Source: Phytophthora quininea (Eukaryota > Oomycota > Peronosporomycetes > Peronosporales > Peronosporaceae). From it: a stretch of DNA of 64,000 bases. Location of the stretch: the NCBI GenBank assembly GCA_011947345.1, contig JAAVTG010000293.1, positions 1 through 64,000 of the forward strand, given 5' to 3'. A model generated the notes under the pieces. That model did no database searches. It was not told the DNA's origin and saw nothing but the letters and a program-made list of their open reading frames with translations. A program made the translations under genes and the position numbers. Shown here piece after piece: positions 1 through 10,639 of the stretch. Position 1 is the stretch's first letter, and each line of letters starts with the position of its first letter.

Positions 1-592
1 TTGAGCAGGCGCTTGCTCACGAAGCAGAAGCCCAACGCCGCGAACGCGAGGTACAAGATAAGTTTAAACAAGACCAGCTCGAGTACCAGCGGATGCTACG
101 ACAGCAAATGGAGACAGAGGCGGAAGATTTATCGTACTTAGATAAAATCCGCAAAGACATGGAGGATGCCGTTTGGGCCAAGCACGATACGCAGCACAAC
201 GCCGAGGAAGCTGCACGGCAGGAGCTGCTTCGCCAGGTACTCATTTCTCGTACAAACCAGATCGAGGCCAAACGTGATAGAAAAATTCAGGAAAAAGAAG
301 AAGACACGGCGTATATGCACCAGCTAAAGCGTGATGCCGAGGAAGCACTTCAAAAGAGCTGCGTGAACAAGAAGAGCGGCGTGAAGAGCTTAAGAAAACG
401 CAGTGCGACTTGCTGCGGCAACAAGAAGAACGTCGAATCGCAGAGGAGCAGAAGAAACAGGCCGACTTCCTTGAGCTCAAGCGGATGCAACACACTGAAA
501 AGCAGCACAAAGAGCGCGTCAAGCTATTTTCAACGCATCAGCCGACGACAAACTTTCGCCGGAAAACTGCACAATGGTACTTCGATGCGTAG
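1..592 (+). CDS. 3' end of a coiled-coil protein, trichohyalin/plectin-homology type (partial)
   Basis: The gene enters the window already open; codons start at base 3. The product is almost entirely charged helix rich in Glu, Arg, Lys and Gln with no Pro or Gly, and ends in an aromatic-containing tail (QWYFDA). This is typical of trichohyalin/plectin-homology proteins such as CFAP45, CFAP53 or MNS1, which sit inside or along axonemal microtubules; oomycetes have flagellated zoospores, so a flagellar role is plausible but inferred. The frame breaks once near 351-356: codons up to there are in frame 3 and the continuation is in frame 2. One A missing from a run of A (CAAAAGAG) explains it. Stop at 590-592. 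The N-terminal part lies outside the window, so the exact family member cannot be named. Confidence 0.7.
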
Positions 593-677
593 CACGACGT
601 CCAGCAAGTACATTGCACAATGCATGCATACCATCCATCGCTAATCGCAACGACACACCATTTCCACTTCGTCCAAC

Positions 678-1827
678 TTACCTCATACAAGAATTTTTAG
701 TGGACAGGTCGGCTTGTTCAGGCTGTTCTTCGCTGTTGAGCCAGTCCAACGAGCTGGCTGCATTTTTGCCGGCCTCTCCATCCAGTTTGATGAGCTTGTT
801 GCACTCCTTTGACAGCTCGGCAAAGCCCAGTCGACCACGCTTCTGAATGAACTTAGCCACCTTGTCCATCTCCTCCTCGGTAATGTAGATGAACTTGCCG
901 CGATCATCCACAATGCCCGTGATTCGGTTCGCTTTTTGCAGTGCTTCGACTCGATCGATCGCGTCCTTTGTCGTCAAGTTGAACTCTGCAGCGAGATCCT
1001 CGAGCAGCACTACTTTCTGGGAGATGATAAAGTCAACGAATTGCTGCAGCAGCATCTGACTCTCCTCGCTGTCTTCGTCGGCCTTGGCGCCTTGTTCTTC
1101 AATGAAAACATGTCCTTCCACTGGTCGAACTCTTCTTTTCCTTGCGTTCTTTCTCCTCCTTTATTTTACGCTCCTGCTCTTCCAGCTCCTGTTCTCGCTT
1201 CTGCTCTTCCTCACGTTTCTTCTGATAAGCAGTTTCTTTTTCATCGGCAAGACGTTGTCTCTCTTCTCTCTGCTGCTGGTCAAACTACAGAAAAATAATA
1301 AAATAACGTTAATATAAAATAACTATAAATAAGAAAATATGTTCTTACGCGACGTAGTTCCTCCCTCTCACGTCGTTTCAGCTCTTTTGCAGTTCTTTCT
1401 TGGTCATAGCTCGCCTGCACATGTAAACGACATTTAAATGAGTAAAAACGTGATTTAAACTCGTCAAAATGAGTTTTCCTACGGTTCTTCGAGTTCTTGG
1501 CCGTCTGCAGCCTCCTGGGGCTCATTTTCCGCCGGAGCAGGCTCAGCAGGCTCCTCCTGAGCTGCATTTCTCTTCTTCTTATCCTTCCGTCTTCTTAGCG
1601 CCGCCAGTCCACGCCTGTCTCCCGCGCGAACCACTTCAGCGTGATCAGCTCGTTCATCTACCACTTTCTAAACGGATATAAATTGACGTTAGTTGAGAGA
1701 AGAGGTGCTCGATAAGGCAGACAATTCGCACCTTGGAGCCGCTGAAGAAGCCTGCGAAGAAGAGCAGCAGCAACACCGTCGCTGCCAGCCCGGACAGAGA
1801 GATCGCCAGCAGCCCGTCCGAAAGCAT
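678..1827 (-). CDS. DDRGK1: DDRGK domain-containing protein 1 / UFM1-binding protein (UFBP1)
   Basis: ER-anchored component of the ufmylation (UFM1 ligation) machinery. Exon 1 (1827-1732) encodes a start followed by about 20 hydrophobic residues, a signal anchor. Exon 2 (1667 to about 1483) gives a basic then acidic Glu/Ala/Pro linker, exon 3 (about 1416-1350) and the start of exon 4 (from about 1284) a Glu/Arg/Lys coiled coil, and the rest of exon 4 the PCI/winged-helix-like DDRGK domain, including the diagnostic VDDRGKFIYI near 880-910. Introns have GT-AG ends with T-rich acceptors. The total of about 315 residues fits the family. Exon 4 has two single-base losses, near 1140 (A run) and near 1108 (T run), on either side of the conserved E-E-F-x-x-W-K segment. 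The exon 2/3 phase also does not close by two bases, so another indel or a different donor is likely. Confidence 0.85.
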
Positions 1828-3469
1828 TTCAGGTTTTACTATAGTACAGAAAAGTAAAATAAATTCAGATCACATACATATTATATAATTTGACTTTATA
1901 TAGAAATTACATAATATAACTGGTTAACGTCGGCATATGTGACTTCGAACCCATTCAAACTGCTGTGGATGGCGCCGTCTGTCTGAATTGATATTACGTA
2001 GCGTAATATCATGTTTGTATCACGAATGAAGGAACAAAGGAGTAAACACAGCTACGTGCAAAGAAACCAGTTCGACAGGGGGAAATGCTGGTTGCTAGCT
2101 TTTGCTGCTGCTTGTAGTGTGAGAAGCAGTCAGCTCCAAAAAATAGAGTTGCTATGGAGTTACTAACTCAGTAGGCAACATGACCTGTATAGTTGCAAAT
2201 GGAGGTGGAACGGAGCTCAGTCTTAGCTCTGGTTCTTCAGTTGCTAATCTAGTCGGGAATGCCATCGTCAGGAGACGTCGTTAAAACAATTGTGTTTTGA
2301 TTAGAGAACTTGAAACATGTTGTAGCTACGGTTAACACATATGGTAGTCTGTTTTAGCGCTATGCAAGCCGAAATGGCAATCGTCTGGAAGTCCGATTGG
2401 TTTTCCATTCCACATATCGATCATGCCAGTCGCGATACAAGAAACCATGTATGTCGTGGTTGGTAGCGGCATAGCAAACACCGTCTACCCGGCAGTCCCT
2501 CTGTTTGATACACACAGTTAGCTGCCCGTCACTCTTTTCCTGTTCGTCACCGAGTTCTGTCAGCTACTTCAGAGCTTGTGCTCTTCGATGTGGTTGCGCC
2601 AGCTCTTCCACTGACCAGGAGTAGGAGGTTGGTGACCATCGCAGAGCGCTAAAGTACTAGCCAACCAAGCGATGTATTCGTTCCGACTGCTTTCCAGGAC
2701 TCTACGTGCAACTTCGTCGGAGGATACCGTGTGTGCTATCTTCCGGGTTCACGTCAAACTGATCTGTGAGTTAGTTTGCCGCGAGCTTTTAGTATCATAA
2801 GACCTTTGTGCGGCGCGTCTTTCTGATACCGCAGACCTCCAATTCCGTACAGCTCGTGAATATCACTCTGACAACGATGCTATAAACGGTTGCCTATCAA
2901 AACAACTCGATGTTTATTGAGCGAGCTTGTTGCTTGATGTGTCGTATTATCATGCGCGAGGTGTCGCATAAAAATACTGCGAAGTGTTCAATATGTAAGG
3001 GCCTGTACCTGATTTCATTGTTTATAATATAAGTTATATTGTAGCCCTTGAAAAGTCCAAGCCTTGCTTTGTCCAAGAACGCTGCCGAGTTCCAACAGTG
3101 ATGGCAAAACTCGTCACATCTCAAACTTTTGAGGAGTCCTCAAAACTTTTCTTCATTACCAAACTGACTTTCAAGCGGTTATGCAGCAGCGGTTTGCAGC
3201 GAGCAGCACGCAACGCTCGCTGCGCGACCCCGAGCGGCCCGCAATAACTAGCCACAAACCTACGAAGGCAAACTCGAGGAGGAATAGAACTCTGGTTCTT
3301 TTGGATTGAAAAAATCTACTCTATTACCACGCCATGATGATTGAAGAGTCCCCCACTTCGTGACCATGGCTTTTTGCCATCAAGGCGCCATCCCAATGAA
3401 CTGGTTCCTTTAATTTTCGGCGGAATGTGTTGGTGTTCAAAAGTGGGATACGCCAACGCTTCCTCTCCT
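1828..3469. other. Intergenic stretch, no gene recognised
   Basis: No open frame here shows recognisable coding character on either strand. It holds one short near-perfect palindrome (1989-2011, listed separately). The sequence is of mixed composition, probably old repeat debris upstream of the gag fragment that follows. Confidence 0.5.
1989..2011. repeat. Perfect 10-bp inverted repeat with 3-bp spacer
   Basis: The arms TGATATTACG and CGTAATATCA are exact complements separated by TAG. The outermost bases are TG and CA, as in LTR termini, so this could be the remnant of two abutting LTR ends or a protein-binding palindrome. No second copy was noticed in the window. Confidence 0.4.
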
Positions 3470-3788
3470 GACCGTAAATGTCGGCTTCGTGAGAGGCTCT
3501 GTACCCTCAGCTAGAGCGCCTCGGTACTGTATGTGGATGTTTTGTCAAACTCTGATGATACTGTGCACGCTGCTCACCTGCCCACTGGAGTTGCGCTTCT
3601 TCTTTCAGATAGGCTTGAACCACGTTCGAAATCACCACCCCGGTACTCTCGAGGAAATCATCGAGTTGGCGCTACGCTTCGACCACGCGGGCCAATGCAC
3701 CACTGCGGGTTGGCAGGCAACAGCACCCTGCCACCGTAGCAAGAAAGTGTGTCATGTTGCCCCCAACTGTCCGGTGCTATGGCAGTAG
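3470..3788 (+). pseudogene. Fragment of a Ty3-type retrotransposon gag gene
   Basis: The last third reads as the capsid-like end of a retrotransposon gag: a hydrophobic G-L motif, then an H-H-P-x-T-L-E-E-x-I-x-L-A-x-R-F-D-H-A segment (about 3624-3690), which in gypsy-type gag proteins lies just before the zinc knuckle. The upstream part (from about 3470) resembles the preceding gag helix but is in another frame and has a stop. No protease, RT or integrase follows, so it is a dead scrap. Element type is inferred from this motif alone. Confidence 0.5.
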
Positions 3789-6167
3789 CATGCTTATCAA
3801 GTGAGGTCGTATGACGTATTTATACACAATACTTTATACACAATACCCCAACAGACAACTTCTGTCAGAATTACATTTTTCAGCCCATCACAAGCATCAG
3901 ATTATTGCGGGACTGGTAAGTACATGGTGTTGCGTCGACTCAAACCTACCTAGACTGTGGAAAACTATGTGAGACGTGGTGAGAATGATAACAGCTTATC
4001 CACAAGCGAAGGTAGCATACCAGCCATGTGCCACAGGTGGCTTAGCAATAACACTATATTATCGGAGTACCTTTGAGAGCTCTCCTGCGTTGACCACTAT
4101 TACTGAAAAGGGGCTGGAACTAAGTGATGATGGCTCTGACGAACCCACCAAATGAAACAACGACAGGCATTGGCATTGGCGACGCACACGCTGCTCTGTT
4201 TCACGATATTCCAGCTTTGTTTACTACAATTTAGAAGTATACTGTAAATGTTCGCGCAAAATCATCAGTGATGCATTGGTTGCTGGTGGGCAAATATGTC
4301 AATTGTCCATGTAAGATTGTGGCTCACCACGAGACCCAGGTTCTCGCCACTTGCGTCCGTCCTTAAGGCATCATAGTGGATTCTCACGGGAACTCCATTT
4401 TAAAACGCTTGGTTCGTGGTCCTTCACATCGTGCGCGCTCACCATCCGTTTATCTCACTTAAATTCCCGAAGAAAATCGCTTCGACCGATTCGATGATCT
4501 TGGGGATATTTCTTTGCAAGATTACGCACATGATTGACTGTTGGTCATTTAATGGATTGTGGGACCTCCAGTGATTGCAGTTGAGTCCCCGAGCACATTA
4601 AGCAAATAATTGAGTTTTTAAGCTACCTAGTCCCTGGCTGGGTTTCCTGCTGCCGTATCCTTGTACTTGTCAAAATGGTTTATTGGTAAGCTCCGACTAC
4701 ATGTACTGTAATGTTCTATATTTTTAGTCGTACGTTAGTTAAGAAACTAACCGAGTGCCGCCCACTTCGCGAGCGGGCTTCAATCTATTTCTATACAACA
4801 TCGAGTATACTATAGCAAATATGGTCTATGCTTATACAGACGCCAGCAAAACAAAGTTAGCAATTTTTATTTATATAAGAAACAAACGTGAGCCCTTCAG
4901 CTAACCGTACAACTAAGTATTCTAGCTGAAGTGTCTTGGTGCCACTAACACACAAATTTCTCCTCTATATTTTTTATTTTCTTGCACTCGATTTATTCGC
5001 TTGCCCATGCACGTTCAAGCACATACTCGTCCGTTTGCTGCCGCGTAGCACATGCAAGTACAGACAGAAGCAGGTATATAACCAAACACTTGTAATTAAA
5101 GGCGCTCGACTAGCGACCATAACTGGTGAGGTACCTGTGAATAGACGCTAGATGTATTAAAAGAGAGCTTACTTCTTTGGGTAACCGCAATAGCAGCCGG
5201 AATGATTGCTGTACAGAAAACTACTTGCGTCATTATGATGTGCTGCCATTAACCTGCTCTACATGAAACTGCATAACCTCGATTTTATGTAACAGCTAGT
5301 GCTTTTCACCAGGATTATATTGCGTGGCCAATACCTGTTGAGATTGAACGACCGTAAACACATCAGCCAATCATAACACCGCCGTCACCTCAATCAAAAG
5401 GTGTTCACATTTAGGATTATGTCCCTCTGCAATCATTATTATTATAAAGGGTTAGCTAGTCGCATTTAAGCAGATGATATTCACAGAAGTGTCAGCTGTG
5501 AAGGTAAGCAAGCTCTAACAGCCCCACCAGCTCGAAACCAACCGGCGCGGTAGCAGCGGACGAACACCACATCAAGAACTATCGCCCACACCGAGTGCAA
5601 CAGCAGCAATTAGGGTCGGCCGGGGTTGATAACCTCGTGCCACCAACCACGGATCCGACCGAGTGAACACGTTGTCAAAGAGTCGCTGGCTACATCGGAC
5701 TCTCGTCGGAAGGTGTATGCTGGAATACCGGGTTGTGCGTGTCCAATCGGCTTGACAATCGACCAGAAGAACTCGGGGTTGTCCCGCAAAATTACCGGCC
5801 GTGGATCGATGGCCAACTCGCCAACTCCAAACGTTGACATCTCTAATCGTTAATAAGTCAGTTCATTATCAACTCGTAATTATGCTACAATTTGAAGTTT
5901 CTTTATTTTACAATACAATTTATTTCGATAGGTATAACCCCATTAGAACAGACTAACTGGCACATTAAGTGTCTTATTTCCCAGCGTCACAAGGATTATT
6001 TCACTTATCTTTCTTCAGTGCTGGCATTCATAGTTTTCAATGATTTTCATGGCAACTGCCACTTTTTATTAGTAGCAGTTGAGTGTATTATGGCGTCTAA
6101 CCCTATAACAAATGTGACTTCTCATCTGAGTCATTGACTTTACACTGGTAGTCTGTTTGCGATTCTA
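3789..6167. other. Intergenic stretch, no gene recognised
   Basis: About 2.4 kb of AT-leaning sequence with only short frames. A 76-codon minus-strand frame at 5610-5840 has a protein-like composition but matches nothing I know. No terminal repeats or RNA genes were seen. Confidence 0.5.
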
Positions 6168-7723
6168 CAGTGCTGGTGGCAGTTATACTGCCATTCCCAT
6201 TTTCCTTGTATTTCCACCAATAAGCTGTTTTAGATCAAGCTGTTTCGACCAATCGAAAGCCCACACCAAAACGAATTGAATGGTTCTCGTTTCGTGTCAT
6301 TCGCCAACCTGCCCCCTTCAAGACAGCCAAAACTGTGTGTGCCTCGTCGAGCGGGTGGCGATAGCTATACTGCCACCTCGCATTTTCAAAGATAAACGTC
6401 GTGTTGCTGCCCCCAAACTGAAGTATGTTGTGGGTTTAGTTCTAACTTTTCTATCCATATGCTGTGGTTAGCGTTGGCTCCATTCTCAATGCCAAGAGGA
6501 CCGGCATTGACTGAGAAGGAAAAGGGGGCAATAATTGCTCAACAGAAGCAAAGTTTAGGCGAACGCCCCATTGCCAAAGCCGTCAAGCGCTTGAGGCCAG
6601 TAGTGCACGCATTCCTCGCCGACTCGGTGGCCTACAATACCAGCAAAAGGCCGAGGCCAGCGAAGAAACTGACACCTACGGCCAAGCGACGGCTGCTTCG
6701 AGAGGCCTCTCGTGGGAAATTAAGCTCTGCCAAGCTTTAAAAACAGCTAGAGCTCCCTATTAGTGAACGCAGAATTCGTGAGATTCTTTGAGCCAACCCC
6801 AGCTGCGCATGGGGTCGCCCGTGCTGACCCAGAAGCACAAGGAGGCGCCTCGTGTGGGCTCGAGAAAGGTGACGTGGGATGCTGAAAAGTGGTCCGAAGT
6901 CGTCTTTTCGGACGAAAAAAGCTCAATCTGGATGGCCCTCATGGCCTCTAGTTCTACTGGCATGATCTGCGGTTCGAACCACAGATATACTCCCGCCGTC
7001 AAAACGGAGGTGGAAGTGTGATGGTATGGGGGCTTTTGTGCCCAGGGGAAAAGCGAATTGGTGATTTTGGAGGGCCCACAGGACAGTAAACGCTACATCT
7101 ATACCTTGTCTGAGCATCTGCTGCCCTATATCGATCGAATGTATGGTCGAGACTGTATTTCCAACAAGACAATTGTCAGTTCATTCTTCCAGGGCTACCA
7201 AGGCCTTCCTTGAAGAGGAAAATGTGACGACGATGAAGTGGCCAGCGAAGTCCCCAGACCTCAACCCCGTTGAGGACATGTGAGGAGTTCTAGCGCGCGC
7301 TGTCTACGCCGATGGACGCCGGTTCCAGTCTCGTGATTCTCTAATTTCAACAATCAAGAAATGCTGGGAGGATATCACGCTGGACTACATGACAAAGCTT
7401 TTAAATTCTATGACCAAGAGATGCGTGTCCGTGCTAGAGCTCCACGGAGCTAAAACCAAGTATTGAGTAGCTTTGAGCGTCGTTAGCAACGAGCTAAAAC
7501 CAATAAAGCCATGTAGCAGTACAGCCATCGCCATACATGTTGAAGTTGAAGTTGGTAGTTTTTAGCATAACTCGGCACTAACTCAATGGAATTGGATATT
7601 TCTTCCTCCATTCGATTCGTTTTGATGTGGGCTTTCGATTGGTCTTAACAGATTGGTCTTGAACATCTTTTGGTAGAAATACAGTGAAAATTGGGGGTGG
7701 CAGTATAACCGCCGCCAGCTCTG
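6168..7723 (+). mobile_element. Tc1/mariner DNA transposon with long TIRs of IR/DR type (dead)
   Basis: The two ends are imperfect inverted repeats of about 115 bp: 6168-6282 matches the reverse complement of about 7608-7723, starting CAGTGCTGG on the left and CAGAGCTGG on the right. The left flank is a TA at 6166-6167, the expected target; the right flank has decayed to CA. A second, inner repeat pair lies at about 6353-6385 and, inverted, at 7508-7535 (shared TGGCGAT-R-GCT-R-TACTGC core), giving the outer/inner IR/DR arrangement of some Tc1 elements. It encloses one transposase gene. Confidence 0.85.
6489..7466 (+). pseudogene. Tc1/mariner transposase, decayed
   Basis: It starts at an ATG followed by an N-terminal helix-turn-helix region (about 6489-6740) with the typical 'KLTPTAKRRLLREAS' linker. 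The catalytic domain follows in shifted frames: the first Asp in VFSDEK (about 6904-6920), the GG-S-VMVWG segment (about 7005-7032), the K-S-P-D-L-N-P-V-E-D-M segment (about 7248-7280), and a C-terminal helix to the stop at 7464-7466. Disabling changes include a stop at about 6740, frameshifts, a TGG to TGA change right after the N-P-V-E-D-M motif (about 7281), and a scrambled second catalytic Asp segment near 7160-7200. It cannot supply transposase. Confidence 0.85.
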
Positions 7724-8230
7724 CATGAATGCGTAATCACGTTAAAAACAGCGAATATCGATGTGTAAGAGAATTTTCGTCGGCAATGAGTAAAACTAAT
7801 ATCAAATTACGCAGGGCGACAACAATTTGCTTTGCTCATTCATAGAGAAAATACATGTTATACGTGTAGGTTGAACTTTCTAGTGAATTTTGCGTAAATC
7901 AAGAAGTATTTGCAAATATTCCTGCATAATACTATTTTTGGCCGGATTTATGCTTTACTCAGTATTTTACGCATTTACCGGTGGAGATGCTCTTAGCATT
8001 TACTCGTATACAAAACTAACTACTGTTTTTGTCTAATCATCGTAATCGGCGCCCGTTCCTGGACAGATAATCTACGGGAACAGGACTAATCGAACAATGC
8101 TAGTTTATCGTCCTCGCGATAACAAATATGGGATGCGTTTAACGGCATGGTCGAGTATCAACTACATGATAGAAACGAGAAAAAGGCTTCAGAAATATGC
8201 TAATATATCTGTTTCATATATAATTTTAGC
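7724..8230. other. Spacer and probable 5' part of the DIRS/Ngaro-like element
   Basis: No gene is visible. The 3' portion probably belongs to the leader of the retroelement that follows, but no terminal repeat could be matched to its 3' side, so the boundary is unknown. Confidence 0.4.
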
Positions 8231-10639
8231 ATGGGGGACAGTGAGAGAATCGTACCAATTGATTATAACGCACTACAAGGGAAGATTTCGACGAATTTCC
8301 GTGCACGAAGTTTGGCGATGGCGACCAAATCTCTACGTATTCAACACGTTGTGAATGACGCAGCAAGAACTGTGAACTTTCCGTTGGAGGTTGGGGGAAA
8401 GTATCTTTTCAGGAAGGTGCTCTGGGATCAAGCGCAGTCCGTTGCAAAACGGCTTCGGCTCCTGACCTCCTCAGATTAGCTTCGGTATTTTGATAGGAAG
8501 CTCGTTCATTCCTGAACGTGCTCCAGAGCAACCAAGTGCGAACGTCTAAACCGTCTAAACCTTCGTCGAGACCAGGATGGTTACCGCCGAGGCCGCCGCT
8601 ACCGCACTTCGAGCTGTGAAGTTCGTTCTGCTGCTGCCGGAGAGGGTCACCCTTCGCCAGAGGCTCCTACGTACGCAAAGGTCACCCGTCGTACTCGTAA
8701 TGCGATATTCGTGAGGGGAGTTGACGGCGCACCTGACAAGAAGTGGACAATTACACCAACTGACGCACTCGCGTGGGCTGTCAGTGAAAACCAGGTTCAA
8801 GCTGTGAATGGAGTCGCAATCGAACGCGCTCCTGTATTGGCAGTTGTTGACAATCAGTTTCTTCATGGCCAGGCGACCTCGTTTGATGGGCAGATAGCTG
8901 TTGTTCAGACGGCTCGAGGCGAACACCAAGTTCCAATCCGGGATATCACCGCCATCAAACCTGTGCTGGCGTTGCTCCTACGACCATTCACGTACCCCCT
9001 GTCGGAATGGAGTCGTGATGAGATCCTATCGATGCACAGCACGATTTACGAGCGCATTATTGGTCATGAATCCCCATCTACTAGTCTTGCGGAGATACTA
9101 GATGGGTACGTTGATGAAGACGATGTACCAGCAACGCAGTCGAGCATGGAGTGGATTTATGCAAAGTCCGGGTTACCAGTCCAGTTTCCCTTGCAGCACG
9201 CTATTGATTACACTCATTATACTGCAGGAGGGGCTTCTACGGTACCATCGACTGTAGGTCCAGCCTTTTGCATTCCACCGGAACACCAACCATCTTCGAC
9301 AAGCCGTTCGGCTCCAACGATGTCTCGTGTTCACAATAATCCAGTATCGGACATGTTTCAACTAGAGAACGACGACGACGAGGTGCTTAATGAAGGCGGC
9401 GAAGCAGATAACACAGGTGTTGTCGCGACGACGCAAACAGCTAATCAGCAGTCTCGTCAGCCGGCCCGAAAGCGGGCTCGACTGATAGCCCCGCCGAATC
9501 GTAACGCTGATGACGTTGTGCTTCAGAGCATCGCTCTTAGGCCTGATCTTCAACGCAGGATTGCCCAACAGTACCTCAACTCTGCAGCCCAAGCTGCAGC
9601 TATCGGACATTCTGACAGAGCGTCATCGTTTCCACTTGCAGATGACGACGGAAGCTTTGGCGTCACGGAACCGCTGTTGTCCTCCGATAGGAGGTTTCAC
9701 ACACAACGGCCAACGTTCAACCCAAGTGCAGCTCAGCAACACATTCATCATCAAATAACAGCGTCGCAGCATCAAGGTAAGAGTGCTTCTGCTTTTATCG
9801 AAGGGCTTGTCAACTCTCCCTTCGTTCAATTTCTCCCCATGCCCGGGGTGCTTGCTCGAGTCTACGACGTTCAATTTGGAAATCGCGGTCTGTCTGTCAT
9901 GCATTTTCTCCCTGTTGATGATAATGACAAGATTAAGTGGCAAGAGGATGGAGGTTCCAACTTCCAGACGATTAGTCCCAATCTAAGCGCACCAAAGGCG
10001 CGCCGAGCGGCTTCGATCCAGGACGTCATATCGGCTTGTCAATCTCTTTCAATTTATGCTAGTGAATATTTCTCAAGCGACCTTCGTGGAACCATCTCCT
10101 GCCTGGTTACACTGGTTCAGAGATTGTCTGGCATGGCGGTTCATTGGGAAGTGGAAGAGTTACCTTTCTTGGTGTATTGGATAAACTGCACACTCGAAGC
10201 GTACCGCAGCACCGTCGAATTTGGATCGTTAGTACCAGGCTTCTATGCCGCTAAGTTTAATACGTCGAACGCGGAACTCCAGACACTGCTACAAGCGATC
10301 AACGCTCGCCAAATTCAGCGCGTGAAGGACGAACTTGTGAACGCACAACAGGAATACTCGGTTGCAAAATCGTCTTCGTCCCGTGACTTTCACGGATCAA
10401 GTTCGGCTCAAATTACGAAAGAAGTCGACGATCTAATACCGAGCAAGGACGAGAAGAAGTTGTGTCTTCGATTCCTATCCGTGCGTGGGTGCAAGTCCAC
10501 TAAAACCGCTCCCTGTTACTCGGGACGGGCTCATTTTGAGCCTGAATCACTACATCCTAAAGTGAAAGCGGTCATTCGCAAACGGTTTGGTGGCATCAAG
10601 AAAAGTATGCGTCGCTATGATGGTCCCCGGACGGTGTGA
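8231..10639 (+). CDS. Gag-like protein of the DIRS/Ngaro-like element
   Basis: The open part runs from about 8711 to the stop at 10637-10639 (about 640 residues). Coding-like sequence in the same frame extends back to an ATG at 8231, interrupted by stops at 8477-8479 and about 8513, so the true protein may be about 800 residues. Features: an acidic Asp/Glu cluster near 9366-9385, a Q/H-rich middle, and a basic C-terminus containing a KKLCLRFLSVRGC segment (about 10455-10494), like the cysteine-containing end seen in other YR retroelement gag proteins. It presumably forms the RNP particle. The stop overlaps the next frame by a few bases. Confidence 0.6.

Noticed and set aside
936..1317. Plus-strand Leu/Phe-rich frames resembling membrane protein
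   Set aside because: Antisense of the Glu/Lys coiled-coil exon of the DDRGK gene; apparent hydrophobicity is the complement of GAA/GAG/AAG codons.
5610..5840. Minus-strand 76-codon frame with protein-like composition
   Set aside because: No recognisable family, no splice partners, and it overlaps an equally long plus-strand frame; insufficient support.
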